A model generated the notes under the pieces. It had not been told where the DNA came from. It worked only from the letters and a program-made list of their open reading frames with translations, and searched no databases. The position numbers were made by a program, and so were the translations under genes. Positions 34,616 to 44,655 of a stretch of 64,000 nt of DNA are shown piece by piece. Source of the stretch: Neisseria bacilliformis (lineage in GTDB: Bacteria > Pseudomonadota > Gammaproteobacteria > Burkholderiales > Neisseriaceae); contig NZ_CP059571.1 of NCBI RefSeq assembly GCF_014055025.1, forward strand, positions 1,550,001 through 1,614,000. The letters run 5' to 3'. How positions within the stretch are numbered: the stretch's first letter is position 1; each line of letters opens with the position of its first letter.

Positions 34616-37600
34616 ATGCCCAAACGTACCGACCTAAAATCCATCCTTATCATCGGCGCCGGCCCTATCGTTATCGGTCAGGCCTGTGAATTTGACTATT
34701 CCGGCGCGCAGGCCTGCAAGGCTTTGCGTGAAGAAGGCTATAAAGTCATTCTGGTGAATTCCAACCCTGCCACCATCATGACCGACCCTGAAATGGCGGA
34801 TGTTACCTACATCGAGCCGATTATGTGGCAGACGGTGGAGAAGATTATCGCCAAGGAGCGGCCCGATGCGATTCTGCCCACAATGGGCGGGCAGACCGCG
34901 CTGAACTGTGCGCTGGATTTGGCGCGCAACGGCGTGCTGGCGAAATACAATGTCGAGCTGATCGGCGCGACGGAAGACGCGATCGACAAGGCGGAAGACC
35001 GCGGCCGATTTAAGGAGGCGATGGAAAAAATCGGCCTCTCCTGCCCGAAATCCTTTGTCTGCCACACCATGAACGAAGCCTTGGCGGCGCAGGAACAGGT
35101 CGGCTTTCCGACGCTGATTCGTCCGTCTTTCACGATGGGCGGTTCGGGCGGCGGCATTGCCTACAATAAAGACGAGTTTTTGGCGATTTGCGAACGCGGT
35201 TTCGATGCGTCGCCCACGCATGAGCTGCTGATTGAGCAGTCCGTGCTCGGCTGGAAAGAGTACGAGATGGAAGTGGTGCGCGATAAGAACGACAACTGCA
35301 TCATTATCTGCTCGATTGAAAACTTCGACCCGATGGGCGTGCATACGGGCGACTCGATTACGGTTGCGCCGGCGCAAACGCTCACGGACAAAGAATACCA
35401 AATCATGCGCAACGCAAGCTTAGCGGTATTGCGCGAAATCGGCGTGGACACGGGCGGCTCGAATGTGCAGTTTGCGGTGAACCCTGAAAACGGCGAGATG
35501 ATTGTGATTGAGATGAACCCGCGCGTGAGCCGTTCGTCCGCGCTGGCTTCCAAGGCGACGGGCTTCCCGATTGCGAAAGTGGCGGCGAAGCTGGCGGTCG
35601 GCTTTACGCTGGACGAGTTGCGCAACGACATCACCGGCGGCCGCACGCCCGCGTCGTTCGAGCCTTCCATCGACTATGTCGTGACCAAAATCCCGCGTTT
35701 TGCGTTTGAAAAATTCCCCGCCGCAGACGACCGCCTGACCACGCAGATGAAATCGGTGGGCGAAGTGATGGCGATGGGCCGCACGATTCAGGAAAGCTTC
35801 CAAAAAGCCCTGCGCGGCTTGGAAACCGGCTTGTGCGGCTTCAATCCGAGAAGCTCCGACAAAGCGGAAATCCGCCGCGAACTGGCGAACCCCGGCCCTG
35901 AGCGTATGCTTTTTGTAGCCGATGCGTTCCGCGCAGGCTTCACGCTGGAAGAAATCCACGAAATCTGCGCCATCGACCCTTGGTTCTTGGCGCAAATCGA
36001 AGACTTGGTGAAAGAAGAGCAGCAGGTAAGTGCAGGCTGCCTGCAAGATTTGGATTTCGCCGCCTTACGTCGTCTGAAACGCAAAGGCTTCTCCGACAAA
36101 CGCATCGCGCAGCTTTTGGGCGTAAAAGAAAAAGAAGTGCGCGAACACCGCTACGCGCTGAACCTGCATCCTGTGTATAAACGCGTCGATACCTGCGCTG
36201 CCGAGTTTGCCACCGAAACCGCCTATCTCTACTCTACTTACGAAGAAGAATGCGAAGCGCGTCCTTCCGACCGTAAAAAAGTGATGATTCTCGGCGGCGG
36301 CCCGAACCGCATCGGTCAAGGCATCGAGTTTGACTACTGCTGCGTTCACGCCGCGCTCGCCCTGCGCGAATCGGGCTTTGAAACGATTATGGTGAACTGC
36401 AACCCCGAAACCGTATCCACCGACTTCGACACCAGCGACCGCCTGTATTTCGAGCCGCTGACGCTGGAAGACGTGTTGGAAATCGTCCGCACCGAAAACC
36501 CGTGGGGCGTGATTGTGCATTACGGCGGCCAAACCCCGCTCAAACTCGCCAACGCATTGGTTGAAAACGGCGTGAACATCATCGGCACGTCCGCCGACAG
36601 CATCGATGCCGCCGAAGACCGCGAACGTTTCCAAAAAGTGTTGAACGACTTAGGCCTGCGCCAACCGCCCAACCGCATCGCCCACAACGAAGAAGAAGCG
36701 CTCGTCAAAGCCGAAGAAATCGGCTATCCGCTGGTCGTGCGCCCCTCTTACGTCCTCGGCGGCCGCGCCATGCAGGTCGTCCACTCCGCCGAAGAGCTGC
36801 AAAAATACATGCGCGAAGCCGTGCAGGTATCCGAAGACAGCCCCGTGTTGCTCGACTTCTTCCTGAACAACGCGATTGAAGTCGATGTGGACTGCGTTTC
36901 AGACGGCCAAGATGTTGTGATCGGCGGCATCATGCAACACGTCGAACAGGCAGGCATCCACTCCGGCGACTCCGGCTGCTCGCTGCCGCCCTACTCGCTC
37001 AGCGAAGAAATCCAAGACGAAATCCGCCGCCAAACCAAAGCCATGGCCTACGCGCTGGGCGTGGTAGGCTTGATGAACGTACAGTTTGCCGTACAAGACG
37101 GCGTGGTGTTCGTGTTGGAAGTGAACCCGCGCGCCAGCCGTACCGTGCCCTTCGTCTCCAAAGCCACCGGCGTGCCGCTCGCCAAAGTCGGCGCACGCTG
37201 CATGGCAGGCATTTCCCTGCAAGAGCAAGGCGTGGAAAAAGAAGTCGTCCCCGATTTCTATGCCGTTAAAGAAGCCGTGTTCCCCTTTATCAAATTCCCC
37301 GGCGTGGACACCATTCTCGGCCCCGAAATGCGCTCCACCGGCGAAGTGATGGGCGTGGGCGAAACCTTCGGCGAAGCCTACCTCAAAGCCCAGCTCGGCG
37401 CAGGCGAACGCATGCCCGCCACCGGCAAAATCTTCCTTTCCGTGCGCGAAGAAGACAAGCCGCTTATCGTGAAAACCGCGCAAAACTTCCAAGCACTCGG
37501 CTACGGCGTTTGCGCCACACGCGGCACGGCAGGCTACCTGAAAGAGCACGGCGTGGTGGTGCAGGCGGTCAACAAAGTGCCCGAAGGCCGCCCGCACATT

Positions 37601-37825
37601 GTGGACGCGATTAAAAACGGCGAAATCGCGCTGGTGGTGAACACCGTGGCCAGCAGCCCGCAGTCCGTGGCCGACAGCCACAGCATCCGCCGCAGCGCCC
37701 TCACCCAGCGCGTGCCGCAATACACCACCGTGGCCGGCGGCGAAGCCATGAGCGAAGGTGTGAAGAACCTGAATTCAACCAATGTGTACAGTGTGCAGGA
37801 GTTGCACGAGCGTTTGGGCAAATAA
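34616..37825 (+). CDS. carB: Carbamoyl-phosphate synthase large subunit
   Basis: 1069 residues, full length. It makes carbamoyl phosphate for pyrimidines and arginine together with CarA. Two ATP-grasp halves are visible: [20 protein letters not shown] with TMGGQTALN, and [20 protein letters not shown] with YGGQTPLK. The C-terminal allosteric MGS domain starts near [18 protein letters not shown]. carA is not adjacent; in other Neisseria carA and carB are known to be separated by a variable stretch, and here the gene directly upstream is the AT-rich nuclease-like gene. Uptake-sequence terminator at 37843. Confidence 0.98.
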   Translation: MPKRTDLKSILIIGAGPIVIGQACEFDYSGAQACKALREEGYKVILVNSNPATIMTDPEMADVTYIEPIMWQTVEKIIAKERPDAILPTMGGQTALNCALDLARNGVLAKYNVELIGATEDAIDKAEDRGRFKEAMEKIGLSCPKSFVCHTMNEALAAQEQVGFPTLIRPSFTMGGSGGGIAYNKDEFLAICERGFDASPTHELLIEQSVLGWKEYEMEVVRDKNDNCIIICSIENFDPMGVHTGDSITVAPAQTLTDKEYQIMRNASLAVLREIGVDTGGSNVQFAVNPENGEMIVIEMNPRVSRSSALASKATGFPIAKVAAKLAVGFTLDELRNDITGGRTPASFEPSIDYVVTKIPRFAFEKFPAADDRLTTQMKSVGEVMAMGRTIQESFQKALRGLETGLCGFNPRSSDKAEIRRELANPGPERMLFVADAFRAGFTLEEIHEICAIDPWFLAQIEDLVKEEQQVSAGCLQDLDFAALRRLKRKGFSDKRIAQLLGVKEKEVREHRYALNLHPVYKRVDTCAAEFATETAYLYSTYEEECEARPSDRKKVMILGGGPNRIGQGIEFDYCCVHAALALRESGFETIMVNCNPETVSTDFDTSDRLYFEPLTLEDVLEIVRTENPWGVIVHYGGQTPLKLANALVENGVNIIGTSADSIDAAEDRERFQKVLNDLGLRQPPNRIAHNEEEALVKAEEIGYPLVVRPSYVLGGRAMQVVHSAEELQKYMREAVQVSEDSPVLLDFFLNNAIEVDVDCVSDGQDVVIGGIMQHVEQAGIHSGDSGCSLPPYSLSEEIQDEIRRQTKAMAYALGVVGLMNVQFAVQDGVVFVLEVNPRASRTVPFVSKATGVPLAKVGARCMAGISLQEQGVEKEVVPDFYAVKEAVFPFIKFPGVDTILGPEMRSTGEVMGVGETFGEAYLKAQLGAGERMPATGKIFLSVREEDKPLIVKTAQNFQALGYGVCATRGTAGYLKEHGVVVQAVNKVPEGRPHIVDAIKNGEIALVVNTVASSPQSVADSHSIRRSALTQRVPQYTTVAGGEAMSEGVKNLNSTNVYSVQELHERLGK

Positions 37826-37842
37826 GGCAGCTTGAAAAGCAA

Positions 37843-37883
37843 AAGGCCGTCTGAAAACCGGAAAACAGGTTTTTCAGACGGCC
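37843..37883 (+). terminator. Uptake-sequence hairpin after carB
   Basis: Inverted uptake pair 17 bases after the stop codon. Confidence 0.7.
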
Positions 37884-38455
37884 TCTGTTATGTAGGCGGG
37901 GTGTGTCGCCCCGAGACGGCGCACGCGGTCTTGTCCGCATCACACAACCGCCGCCCCATACACCCCCGCCGAAACCGCGTGCGTGGCTGCACTGCACATC
38001 CTACCCGAACATAAAAGGCCGTCTGAAAAAGCGAAATCCGCTTTTTCAGACGGCCTTTTATGTTCCCGCATGGGAAAGACAGGTAGGCCGGGCATTCATG
38101 CCCGACCGACTCACCCCCTCCCCTGTGAGAAGGTAGGTTGGGTCTTGATCCAACAGCGCACGTGAACCCGCCGATGTTGGGTTTGCAACCCAACCTACCC
38201 AACTGCCGCACCGCAAAGGTTGCCCAAACCGCAGCAATCCCCAGCGAGCGGGAAAGGGAACGGGGTTTCAGACTGCCCGAAATTGTAGGTCGGATTCCCG
38301 AATCCGACGTTTTCCCGTAGGGGAACTTCCATTGCGGAGGGGAATGTCGGATACAGATATCCGACCTGCGCCCTGCCCTGCCGTGCCATAGAAAAGGCCG
38401 TCTGAAATCTGTTTTTGGCTGCGCCGGAACTTCGTTTTCAGACGGCCTCTGCTGT
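37884..38455. repeat. Repeat spacer between carB and panB
   Basis: No gene seen. Units: GTGTGTCGCCCCGAGACGGC repeat (about 37898) and its inverted partner (about 37975); uptake hairpin 38016-38056; a GTAGGCCGGGCATTCATGCC element (about 38083); a bipartite GTTGGGT element (38131-38201); a bipartite GTCGGATTC element (38284-38367); and an uptake pair 38395-38448. Confidence 0.75.
38395..38448 (-). terminator. Uptake-sequence hairpin after panB
   Basis: Inverted uptake pair 8 bases beyond the panB stop codon on the minus strand. Confidence 0.6.
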
Positions 38456-39241
38456 TTAGAAGCAGTGTTCGGCGGCGGGGAAGGTTTGGTTTTTGATGGC
38501 TTGGGCGTAGGCCCGGACGGCGGCTTGGATGCTGTTTTGTCCCTGCATGAAGTTTTTGACGAAGCGGGCGGTGCGGCCGGGGAAGATGCCGAGCATGTCG
38601 TGCATGACGAGGACTTGGCCGTCGCAGTCCGCGCCTGCACCGATGCCGATGGTGGGGGCGGACACGGCTTGGGTTACGGCTTTGCCGAGGGCGGCGGGGA
38701 CGCATTCCATGAGGATCAGGGCCGCGCCGGCGGCGTCGTGGGCTTGGGCGTCGGCCATGAGTGCCGCGCCGCCGTCGGCTTTGCCCTGCACTTTGTAGCC
38801 GCCGAAGGCGTGGACGGACTGGGGGGTGAGGCCGATGTGGGCGCAGACGGGGATGCCGCGCAGTTGCAAAAATTCGGTGGTGTCGGCCATCCAGGTGCCG
38901 CCTTCGAGTTTGACCATGTGCGCGCCGGCGGCCATCAGTTCGGCGGCGGCGGCGAAGGCTTGTTCGCGGCTTTGCTGGTAGGCGCCGAAGGGGAGGTCGG
39001 CGACGATCAGGGCGTTTTTCGCGCCGCGTGCGACGGCGGCGGTGTGGTAGCGCATGTCGGCGAGGGTTACGGGCAGGGTGGAGCTGTGTCCCTGCACGGT
39101 CATGCCGAGGGAGTCGCCGACAAGGAGGGCGTCGATGCCGGCTTCGTCCATGAGGGCGGCGAAGGAGGCTTCGTAGGCGGTGAGCATGGCGATTTTTTCG
39201 CCGTCGGCTTTCATTTTTCTGAGGGTGTTGACGGTAATCAT
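38456..39241 (-). CDS. panB: 3-methyl-2-oxobutanoate hydroxymethyltransferase
   Basis: 261 residues. It makes ketopantoate for pantothenate and coenzyme A. Signatures: [49 protein letters not shown] and [21 protein letters not shown] place the start at MITVNT (39241), where family members begin; a longer frame to 39325 runs through an uptake sequence. The deoxynucleoside kinase gene lies upstream on the same strand, separated by about 210 bases of uptake sequences and a GC-rich repeat. Confidence 0.95.
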   Translation of the reverse strand: MITVNTLRKMKADGEKIAMLTAYEASFAALMDEAGIDALLVGDSLGMTVQGHSSTLPVTLADMRYHTAAVARGAKNALIVADLPFGAYQQSREQAFAAAAELMAAGAHMVKLEGGTWMADTTEFLQLRGIPVCAHIGLTPQSVHAFGGYKVQGKADGGAALMADAQAHDAAGAALILMECVPAALGKAVTQAVSAPTIGIGAGADCDGQVLVMHDMLGIFPGRTARFVKNFMQGQNSIQAAVRAYAQAIKNQTFPAAEHCF

Positions 39242-39449
39242 GGGAAGTTCTCGGTGTGGGTGGTTTTCAACTTTGTTTGAAGACAGGTGTTCAGACGGCC
39301 TTTTCGGTATGGTGCGACCGTGCACGCGGTTTTCAGACGGCTTGAACGGTTAAAGAACGCGTGCGCCGCCTTGGGGCGGCACATCCTGCCTCATCATCTG
39401 TTTGCGCTGTTTCACTATATCGGCTGCATCAGGCCGTCTGAAAACGGGT

Positions 39450-40097
39450 TTATATGTCTTTCAGGTTCAGGTAGTGGCGGTTGCCCTGCATGTGGCTGAT
39501 GGTGCGCAGGAGCAGTTCGAAGTGGTCGTCGTTGCCAGTGAAGTCCATTTCGTCGTTGTTGGCGATGAGCAGGGGGGCGTTGTCGTAGAGGTGGAAGAAG
39601 CGGCGGTATTCTTCGTTGATGCGGCCGAGGTAGCCTTCGGGGAAGAGGTTGGGCATGCCTTCGCCGCGCGCGCGCAGGCGTTTTTCGGCCGCCGCGCCGC
39701 CGGTTTGCAGGTAGATGACGAGGTCGGGCACGGGCATTTCGGGCATGATTTTGTGTTTGGCTTCCCAAAACAGGGTTTGTTCGTTGGCATTTTCGTTGTC
39801 GTCGAGGACGACGGGGACGAAGATTTTGTCTTTTTCCAGCAGGAAGTCGGCGACGACGCGGCCGTTTTTGGCTTCTTCGGCGTTGATGATGTCGATGGCT
39901 TTGGCGCGGCGCAGCAGGAAGTGCAGTTCGGTGGCAAGGCCGTGGTTGGCGGCGTTTTGGTAGAAGAGTTCGAGGAAGGGGTTGGTTTCGGGGCTTTCGG
40001 TGAGGTAGAGGGCGTCGAAGTAGCCGGCCAGCCGCCGCGCCAGCTCGGATTTGCCGCTGCCGATTGCGCCTTCGACCACGATGTATCGGTAGTCCAT
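39450..40097 (-). CDS. Deoxynucleoside kinase family protein
   Basis: 215 residues. P-loop VVEGAIGSGKSELARRLA at the N-terminus, the ESPETNPFLELFY segment and a lid-like region KRLRARGEGMPNLFPEGYL. The family phosphorylates deoxyadenosine or deoxyguanosine for nucleotide salvage. The start MDYRYIVVEG at 40097 fits the family; the 28-residue extension to 40181 has no match. Substrate preference cannot be told from sequence. Confidence 0.85.
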   Translation of the reverse strand: MDYRYIVVEGAIGSGKSELARRLAGYFDALYLTESPETNPFLELFYQNAANHGLATELHFLLRRAKAIDIINAEEAKNGRVVADFLLEKDKIFVPVVLDDNENANEQTLFWEAKHKIMPEMPVPDLVIYLQTGGAAAEKRLRARGEGMPNLFPEGYLGRINEEYRRFFHLYDNAPLLIANNDEMDFTGNDDHFELLLRTISHMQGNRHYLNLKDI

Positions 40098-40181
40098 TTT
40101 GTGTTGCTCGGTTCGCAATGTGTTTTTTGGAGGGCGGATTATACGGAATCGGGCGGGGGCTTTCCAATCGGGGGAAGGCAC

Positions 40182-40236
40182 AGGCCGTCTGAAAGCGTGG
40201 TTTCAAGGAAGTTGAAACATGGTTTTCAGACGGCCT
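40182..40236. terminator. Uptake-sequence pair between the J-domain gene and the kinase gene
   Basis: Inverted uptake pair enclosing a second small inverted repeat (GGTTTCAA/TTGAAACA). A GTGTGGCGC-type repeat follows to about 40293, where the J-domain gene ends. Confidence 0.5.
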
Positions 40237-40312
40237 TTCGGGATTGCGCCAACTGTTGCAACCGCGTGCGTGGCTGCGCCACACACCCTACTTTATATCC
40301 GTGTGCGCCGCC

Positions 40313-43300
40313 CTACCCTTCGCCTCGGCTGCTGTTTTCCAGCAGGTGCAGGATGGCGGCGGCGGCGAGGCGGCGCAGCCATACGGCCAGGAGCAGTGCG
40401 GGGTAGAGGAGGAGCAGGCTGTGCGGATAGAGGCTTTCGGGCAGGGGGATGAGGAGCACCAGCGCGGCGGCGGCGGTTTCAAAAATCAGGCCGTATTGCC
40501 CCTGCATGGCGGCGCGGGCGGTGTGGGCGGGCAGCAGCAGCAGCCACAATGCGGCGGCGGGCAGGGCGGCGAAGGGGAGCAGCGGCAGGCCGAGGGCCGT
40601 CTGAAAACGGCTGTTGCGGCGGATGAAGGCGATGGCGCGTTCGTACAGTCCGGTGTGGGCGAACAGGATGTAGAGCGCGGCGTTGAGCCAGAGGATGCAG
40701 GAGGTGAGGGCGGGGATTTGCCAGGGGTCGCCGGTGGTTTTGGCAATCCACAGGGCGAGACCGGCGAGCGGCAGGTTGGCCAGTGCCCAGTTGATGTTGT
40801 TTTTGCCGTCGTATTCCGCGCCGAGATAGGGGAAGTAATACGTCCAGCCGACGATGCCGGCGCAGAAGAGGAGGAACTCGGCGGGCGTGCCTTCGCCGTA
40901 GCGTTGGGCGGGCTGCACGAGAAGGGCGAAAAGCACGGGCAGGAGGAACAGGTAAACGGGGGCGGCTTTCGCGCTGTATTTCACCGCCATCCATTTTTCG
41001 CCGAGGAAGCGGCCGAGCAGCGGGATGTAGAGCAGCGCGCCGAAGCCGACGGCGTAGAGGGTGGAGGCCAGAAGGGCGGCGGCGGCGGCACCGGCGGCGG
41101 CAAGGGGCAGTTGGAAGGCGGCGGTTTGGCTGCCTTCGCCGGGGGATTGCCACACGCCGAGGGTGATGCAGGCGGCGAGGATGACGATGAGCCACGCGCC
41201 GCGCCATTCGCCGCCCCATTCGAGCAGGCGGGAGAGCGCGGGGCGGTAGGCGGCCAGCGCGGCGCGTTCTTCTTCGCCGGTTTCGCCCGAGAGTTCCGGC
41301 CACACCACCATGGCGGCGCAGGCGGCGCGGAATCTGCGCCAGAAGCCGGGGCAGCTGCCGAGGAAGCGGTCGAAGGCGCGGGTGTAGCGGGTGCCGCCAT
41401 CTTCTTGGAGGCCGTCCCCGCCGAAATCATGCGGGGATGACGTTTCTGAAAAGCCGTTCGCGGCATTCTGCGGGGCTTCGGCGGTGAGGGCGGCGATGCG
41501 GCGGTGGTGGGCGAGCTGCTGCGATTCGGCGGGGGTGAGGATGTGGTTGTACACGTCTTCGCCCCAGCGGAAATAGTCGGCCCACTGCGTCCAAATCAGC
41601 GGGTGGGCGATGTGGCGGCGGCGCAGGAAGGCGGCAAACTGCGGCGAAAGTTCTTCGGCCGCGCCCAGCGGCAGGCTGTCGAGCAGCTCGCGCAGCTGCG
41701 GCCAGCTTTGCGCCAGAGCGGGGCTGCCGCCGGCGGCGTGGCAGCGGGCGATGAAGGTGAGCAGGTCGGTGTGTTCGTCGAAATTGTTGTCCGAGCCGAT
41801 GTCGAAGCCGTTGTCAAACCCGTCGTCCGAGCCGCACTTGGGCGCGGGCTGCGTTTCGGGCGGCGGCGCGGTGTCGGCGGCGTTTTCTGCACGGCGGCGG
41901 AAGTATTCGCGCCAGTGGCCGGCCAGCGGGCTGTCGGCGAGGTAGTGGCGCAGCAGGAAGCGGAAGGTTTCCTGTTCGAGCTGTTCGAGGCTTGCGTCGG
42001 GGAAGGCATCGAACAGGGCGAAGGTTTGGGCGCGGCGGTGGACGAGGGTGGCGAGGCCGCCGGCCTGATACCAGGCTTCGAGCTGCTGAAAGAGGTTTTG
42101 ATATTGCAGGCCGAGAGCTGCGCCGCCGTCGCTGAGGCCGTCTGAAAAGGTGTTTTCGCGGTTTTCGGAAACGTCATCCCCGCGTGGTTTGGGCGGGGAC
42201 GGCCTTTGTGTTTCGCCGCCGTTTTCGTACCAGGCGGACGACAACACGCCGTAGTTTTCATACCAGATGTCCACCAGTTCGGCGGACAGGCGGTGCGGAT
42301 ACGGCCAGGCGGCGAGGACGGCGGTGATGTCGTCGTAGTCTTCATAGCCGAAGCGGCCGATTTGGCCGGCAAACTGCGGCCACTGCGCCGCCAAGCCCGT
42401 GCTGCCGTAGTCCCAATAGGTTTTGCGGATGGCGGCGGCGAGCAGGCGCACGTTGTCGGAGGGCGGAGGGCTCTGGCCGTCTGAAAAATCTGAAAAACCG
42501 TTTTGCGCCATGTGCCGCCAGTATTCGAGTTCGCGCGCTTCGTCTTGGCCGAGGATGTGGCGGTAAAACGGGGCGAACCAGTTGAAATAGTCGGCGAAAA
42601 ACAGGCGCAGCTGCGGGCTGTCGATGCGGGCGGTGCGCAGGAAGGCGGCGCAGGCGTCGGAAGCGTCGTCGTTTTGTTCGGGCGGCACGGCGTCGAGCAG
42701 CGCGCGCAGCTGCGGCAGGCGGTGCAGCAGTTCCGCGCTGCCGCCGCGTGCGGCGTAGTCGGCCAGCGCGGCGGAAACGGCGACAACGGGCGTGTCCGCA
42801 CCCTGCGGCGGCGTTGCGCCCGCTGCGTTTGCGCGGCTTTCGGACACGTCATCCCTGCACGGTTCGGGCGGGGACGGCCTGCCGCCCTGCCCCGCCGGGC
42901 CGCATGCTTTGCGCCACAGGGTTTGCAGCTTTTTGGGCAGGCCGCGCGGCTGTTCGAGCCACTGCGCCAGATGGGCGGCGGCATCGGCGCGTTCGGTTTC
43001 GGGCAGGGACTGCATGTATGCGGCCAGCTGCGGCCAGGTTTTGAGCAGGCCGCGCCCGCCGGCGAGGTGGTGGATGCGGTGCAGGCGGGCGATGAAGGCT
43101 TCGGCGGTGTAATTGAGGCCGTCTGAAAACCCGTTATCGCCGTGCGGCGGGTATCCGGCCAAGTCTTCCGTACCGTTTTCGCTGTTTTCAGACGGCCTCC
43201 CGTTTTGTTTCGCGCCGTCTGCGCTGTCGTCAAACGCCCAATCATCGTCTTCATCTTCGTCCGCGCCGATATAGGGCGCGGCGGCGAGGGCGTCGTCGAA

Positions 43301-43432
43301 GGCTTGGCGCAGGCGTTGGTAGGCGGCCGCGTCGTCGTCGGGACGGGTGGTTTTCAGCAGTTTGGCGTAGGCGCGTTTGATGGCGCGTTCGTCGTTGGTG
43401 GGGGCGATGTTGAGGATGTGCCAGCAGGACAT
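40313..43432 (-). CDS. Large J-domain-like membrane protein with in-frame repeat insertions
   Basis: 1039 residues. Residues 1-50 resemble a DnaJ J-domain (WHILNIAPTNDERAIKRAYAKLLK, YQRLRQAFDDAL), but the HPD tripeptide is replaced by RPD. Then come about five helical repeats of roughly 100 residues sharing a pattern such as LLKTWPQLAAYMQSLPE and ALAQSWPQLRELLDSLPLG with FFADYFNWF/WADYFRWGEDVY. The last 280 residues are a membrane domain with about eight helices. Three 30-base palindromic inserts (within 41409-41450, 42164-42205 and 42839-42880) and several uptake sequences lie in frame, encoding stretches such as RPSPPKPRGDDVSEN. Function unknown; a co-chaperone at the membrane is a guess. 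The start at 43432 is chosen because the J-like domain begins there. Confidence 0.75.
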   Translation of the reverse strand: MSCWHILNIAPTNDERAIKRAYAKLLKTTRPDDDAAAYQRLRQAFDDALAAAPYIGADEDEDDDWAFDDSADGAKQNGRPSENSENGTEDLAGYPPHGDNGFSDGLNYTAEAFIARLHRIHHLAGGRGLLKTWPQLAAYMQSLPETERADAAAHLAQWLEQPRGLPKKLQTLWRKACGPAGQGGRPSPPEPCRDDVSESRANAAGATPPQGADTPVVAVSAALADYAARGGSAELLHRLPQLRALLDAVPPEQNDDASDACAAFLRTARIDSPQLRLFFADYFNWFAPFYRHILGQDEARELEYWRHMAQNGFSDFSDGQSPPPSDNVRLLAAAIRKTYWDYGSTGLAAQWPQFAGQIGRFGYEDYDDITAVLAAWPYPHRLSAELVDIWYENYGVLSSAWYENGGETQRPSPPKPRGDDVSENRENTFSDGLSDGGAALGLQYQNLFQQLEAWYQAGGLATLVHRRAQTFALFDAFPDASLEQLEQETFRFLLRHYLADSPLAGHWREYFRRRAENAADTAPPPETQPAPKCGSDDGFDNGFDIGSDNNFDEHTDLLTFIARCHAAGGSPALAQSWPQLRELLDSLPLGAAEELSPQFAAFLRRRHIAHPLIWTQWADYFRWGEDVYNHILTPAESQQLAHHRRIAALTAEAPQNAANGFSETSSPHDFGGDGLQEDGGTRYTRAFDRFLGSCPGFWRRFRAACAAMVVWPELSGETGEEERAALAAYRPALSRLLEWGGEWRGAWLIVILAACITLGVWQSPGEGSQTAAFQLPLAAAGAAAAALLASTLYAVGFGALLYIPLLGRFLGEKWMAVKYSAKAAPVYLFLLPVLFALLVQPAQRYGEGTPAEFLLFCAGIVGWTYYFPYLGAEYDGKNNINWALANLPLAGLALWIAKTTGDPWQIPALTSCILWLNAALYILFAHTGLYERAIAFIRRNSRFQTALGLPLLPFAALPAAALWLLLLPAHTARAAMQGQYGLIFETAAAALVLLIPLPESLYPHSLLLLYPALLLAVWLRRLAAAAILHLLENSSRGEG

Positions 43433-43475
43433 GGTTTCTTTCGGCGGCTTGGTTTTGTGGTGGTATGGGAGGGTT

Positions 43476-43517
43476 TTCAGAAACGTCATCCCCGCATGGT
43501 TTGGATGGGGACGGCCT
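43476..43517. repeat. Split-uptake palindrome between the J-domain gene and qseB
   Basis: TTCAGA, then a 30-base insert with the stem ATCCCC/GGGGA, then CGGCCT: an uptake sequence divided in the middle. See the finding on six such copies. Confidence 0.7.
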
Positions 43518-43532
43518 CGGGGTCAATAAATC

Positions 43533-44195
43533 CTAAGGCTCGTCGCCAAGCTGGTAGCCCAGCCCGCGTTTGGTTTTGATGACGGACGCGCCGATTTTTT
43601 TGCGCAGGTGGTGGATGTGCACTTCCACGGCGTTGCTGTCCACTTCCTGATCCCAGCCGTAGAGCTTGTCTTCGATTTGGGCGCGGCTGACGATGTGTTT
43701 CGGGTTGGACACCAGCATTTCCAACAGCCGCCATTCGCGGGCGGTCAAGTCCAGCGGTTCGCCGCCAAGCGAGGCGGTTTGCGCGGCGGTGTCGAGGGTG
43801 AGGCGGCCGAATTTCAGCCCGCTGTCCGCCCTGCCCCGATGGCGGCGCACCAGCACATTCAGCCGCGCCGCCAGTTCTTCCAGCGCAAAGGGTTTGCACA
43901 GATAATCGTCCGCGCCGCCGTTCAGCCCCGCCAGGCGGTCGGGCAGCGCGTCGCGGGCGGTGAGGATTAACACGGGCAGGTTCACGCCGCTTTCGCGCCA
44001 GCGTTGCAGGATGTCCATGCCGTCGATATTGGGCAAACCCAAATCCAGCACAGCCGCGTCGTAGGGCGCGGCGGTGGCGGCGGCAAGCCCTTCGAGGCCG
44101 TCTGAAAACCAGTCGGCCGCCATGCCCAGCTTTTTCAAACCGGCGGCAATGCCGTCGCCGATGTGCGGGTCGTCTTCGATCAGCAGGATGCGCAC
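43533..44195 (-). CDS. qseB: QseB/PmrA-like response regulator (OmpR family)
   Basis: 220 residues. Receiver domain MRILLIEDDPHIGDGIAAGL with the phosphorylated Asp51 in VLDLGLPNIDG and Lys in DDYLCKPFALEEL; the winged-helix DNA-binding domain has SNAVEVHIHHLRKKIG and IKTKRGLGYQLG. This is closest in style to QseB. The cognate sensor kinase normally follows the regulator, but here the J-domain gene does. The divergent PepSY genes carry a PmrA/QseB-type box. An uptake sequence is in frame (FSDGLEG). Confidence 0.88.
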   Translation of the reverse strand: MRILLIEDDPHIGDGIAAGLKKLGMAADWFSDGLEGLAAATAAPYDAAVLDLGLPNIDGMDILQRWRESGVNLPVLILTARDALPDRLAGLNGGADDYLCKPFALEELAARLNVLVRRHRGRADSGLKFGRLTLDTAAQTASLGGEPLDLTAREWRLLEMLVSNPKHIVSRAQIEDKLYGWDQEVDSNAVEVHIHHLRKKIGASVIKTKRGLGYQLGDEP

Positions 44196-44263
44196 GTTTG
44201 CTCCCTCAATTTAATTAAGTTGAAAAACAATGTGTTATAAAATATCCGGCCAAAAACGGTTTT

Positions 44264-44280
44264 CTTAAGGTTCGCTTAAT
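44264..44280 (+). promoter_or_regulatory. PmrA/QseB-type binding box
   Basis: CTTAAG-N5-CTTAAT, a direct repeat with the 5-base spacing of PmrA/QseB sites, about 90 bases before the first PepSY gene and oriented towards it. TTTAAT 10 bases further on may be the -10. Confidence 0.6.
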
Positions 44281-44370
44281 CTTGCTTTGTTTTAATACGC
44301 CCCATCGAACAGGCGACGCGCCCGAAACCGAAAAACCATGTTTTTTAAACCGCCTTGAAAGGAAACCATC

Positions 44371-44655
44371 ATGAAAAAATTTGTTTTCACCGCCCTGATT
44401 GCCGCCGCCGCCGCTTCTTCGTTTGCCGACGACCGCATCGAACGGCAGGTTTACAACGACGCCAATTTCGCGCAAAACCGCGCCAAAGCGGTGCAGATGC
44501 TGGAACAGCGCGGCTATCAGGTGCGCAACATCGAAGCCGACGACCACTGGGGTAAACCCGTTTTGGAAGCCGACGCCTACAAAAACGGCCAAGAATACGA
44601 CATTGTGTTGTCCTACCCCGATTTGAAAATCATCAAAGAGAAAGTTGACCGATGA
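44371..44655 (+). CDS. Small periplasmic PepSY-domain protein
   Basis: 94 residues. A signal peptide (KKFVFTALIAAAAASSFA) is followed by one PepSY-like unit: RAKAVQMLEQRGYQVRNIEADD, GKPVLEADAYKNGQEYDIVL. PepSY domains are thought to modulate periplasmic enzymes or sensors. AAAGGAAACC precedes the ATG. The stop overlaps the start of the next gene. Confidence 0.8.
   Translation: MKKFVFTALIAAAAASSFADDRIERQVYNDANFAQNRAKAVQMLEQRGYQVRNIEADDHWGKPVLEADAYKNGQEYDIVLSYPDLKIIKEKVDR

Noticed and set aside
40244-41440. 398-codon plus-strand frame over the J-domain gene
   Set aside because: Gly/Glu/Gln-rich antisense shadow; the minus-strand frame has coherent membrane helices.
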